The notes under the pieces were generated by a model. That model did not search any database. It was not told the DNA's origin and worked only from the letters and a program-made list of their open reading frames with translations. 64,000 bases of DNA from Alteromonas stellipolaris (GTDB lineage: Bacteria; Pseudomonadota; Gammaproteobacteria; Enterobacterales; Alteromonadaceae): contig NZ_CP013927.1 in NCBI RefSeq assembly GCF_001562115.1, positions 62,001 through 126,000 on the forward strand. Direction: 5' to 3'. Both the position numbers and the translations under genes were made by a program. Positions 63,167 to 64,000 of this stretch are shown one piece after another. The first letter of the stretch is position 1, and every line of letters starts with the position of its first letter.

Positions 63167-63238
63167 GCAGCAACAGTACCTAAGACAAGCATTATTTCTT
63201 GAATTGGAGATGTAAACAAAGTTCAAAAGGAGCCTGAT

Positions 63239-63667
63239 ATGCAAGTGACAGAATTAGCTGACACATTCCGCATAAAAAAAGACACCGTCCGATATTACAC
63301 GAGGATTGGCTTACTTCGTCCATCAAAGGCATTGAAGAATGGTTATAAATTCTATGATAGGTCTGAACAAAGTCGTCTTCGATTCATTCTAAGCGCCCGC
63401 GATTTAGGCTTCTCCATTGGTGATATAGCAAAAATCTTTTCCGAGTCGGATGAAGGTAAAACACCTTGCCCAACGGTTAGAGTGTTAATTGAAAAAAGGC
63501 TGCAGGAAACGGAACAACGATTTATTGAAATGGCCAAGCTGCGAGACCGAATGCAGGACGCAGTCAAGACATGGGAAAAAATGCCGGACAAAGCGCCCTG
63601 TAATAATGTTGTCTGCCATTTGATTGAAGATTTCGGGCTTATGCAAAATGAAAAACAGAACCAGTAA
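63239..63667 (+). CDS. MerR-family metal-responsive regulator
   Basis: This 142-residue regulator has a winged-helix N-terminus (about 1-70, with TVRYYTRIGLLRPS), a dimerisation helix and three Cys (C77, C121 and C126) placed as in Pb/Cd/Zn/Hg-sensing MerR proteins (PbrR/CadR/ZntR group). The CueR-type C-x7-C copper loop is not evident. It most likely acts on its own 19-bp-spacer promoter and on the ATPase gene downstream. AAAAGGAG precedes its ATG. Confidence 0.85.
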   Translation: MQVTELADTFRIKKDTVRYYTRIGLLRPSKALKNGYKFYDRSEQSRLRFILSARDLGFSIGDIAKIFSESDEGKTPCPTVRVLIEKRLQETEQRFIEMAKLRDRMQDAVKTWEKMPDKAPCNNVVCHLIEDFGLMQNEKQNQ

Positions 63668-63711
63668 TCTATATAAATAAAAACACTTAACCGTTTTAAA
63701 TGGAGGGTTTA

Positions 63712-64000
63712 ATGAGTAAAACAAACAATGCCGAGAGTGAAGCTAAACACTCATGCTGCAGCAATAAAAAAGACCCCAGCGGAGAAGTCACACCTAATAA
63801 AGACGAGATTCAGCAAGGTAAGGTTGACGCGCTTAACAGTGTTAACGCCGCTGAAACAGAAGAACACCAATTAATTATTGATGGTGCTAGTTGTGCTAGC
63901 TGCGTGACTAAAATTGAAAAAGCACTGCGCGCTGTTAAGGGCGTGAAAAGTGCAGATATGAACTTCGCACAACGCAGTGTAATTGTTACTGGCAACGTTA
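63712..64000 (+). CDS. Heavy-metal P-type ATPase, N-terminal part
   Basis: The first 96 codons of a P1B-type ATPase run off the window. A Cys-rich start (HSCCSNKK), a polar linker and a heavy-metal-associated domain with a degenerate metal site (GASCASCVTKIEKAL, with Ser in place of Met before CxxC) are visible. GGAGGG precedes the ATG. The Cys-pair start, together with the PbrR/CadR-like regulator, fits either a Cu+ or a Pb/Cd/Zn ATPase; the membrane CPC motif needed to decide is outside the window. Confidence 0.82.
   Translation, partial: MSKTNNAESEAKHSCCSNKKDPSGEVTPNKDEIQQGKVDALNSVNAAETEEHQLIIDGASCASCVTKIEKALRAVKGVKSADMNFAQRSVIVTGNV

Overview
The window looks like accessory DNA of a marine gammaproteobacterium, most likely Alteromonas or a close relative. 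This is inferred from the moderately AT-rich base composition, the gene families and the mixture of conjugation, metal-resistance and insertion-sequence genes. No rRNA, tRNA or CRISPR array was seen. The DNA could be a conjugative plasmid or an integrated conjugative island; no origin, relaxase or integrase lies in the window, so this is undecided.

Region 1 (about 0.9-9.1 kb, + strand) is a compact cluster that I read as an unnamed peptide natural-product system. It holds a Yip1-like membrane protein, a MacAB-type tripartite export pump without its outer-membrane channel, two tiny genes (38 and 41 codons) whose products share a leader-like N-terminus but differ completely in their C-termini, two related proteins with a cupin-like core and a HEAT-like C-terminus, and an ABC-2 ATPase/permease pair. 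Stem-loops follow both tiny genes. This is the best candidate for an undescribed system. It ends at a convergent gene for a membrane-anchored XRE regulator.

Region 2 (about 9.7-46.8 kb) is a type IVB (Dot/Icm, IncI-Tra-like) conjugation system in two divergent operons separated by a 148-bp control region. The minus-strand operon runs from a DsbC-like thiol oxidoreductase (TrbB-like) through an unknown protein, a 4764-residue polyvalent protein (Toprim, DNA methylase and helicase domains), three unknown proteins, DotM and the coupling protein DotL. The plus-strand operon encodes an unknown protein, two DotI-like proteins, DotH, a repeat-expanded 1947-residue DotG, DotF, DotE, DotP, DotN and the ATPase DotO. 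DotA, DotB, DotC and DotD are not in the window.

Region 3 (about 46.8-50.8 kb) is a scar zone: a decayed macrodomain gene, a small membrane protein, a truncated IS3-family element, an intact-looking IS30-family element lying against it, and a SprT-like metallopeptidase gene cut by the IS30 element and interrupted by a stop codon.

Region 4 (about 50.9-64 kb) is a copper/silver resistance island: CusS/CusR-like sensor and regulator divergent from a Cys-rich protein, DUF411 lipoprotein, CusC-, CusB- and CusA-like efflux proteins (CusB carries a fused CusF domain), CopC, CopD and a SnoaL-like protein. A lipoprotein, a MerR-family regulator and the start of a metal P-type ATPase follow. Two copies of a 6-4-6 dyad (ATkACA-N4-TGTAAT) suggest a shared CusR/CopR regulon, and a MerR-type promoter with a 19-bp spacer precedes the MerR gene.
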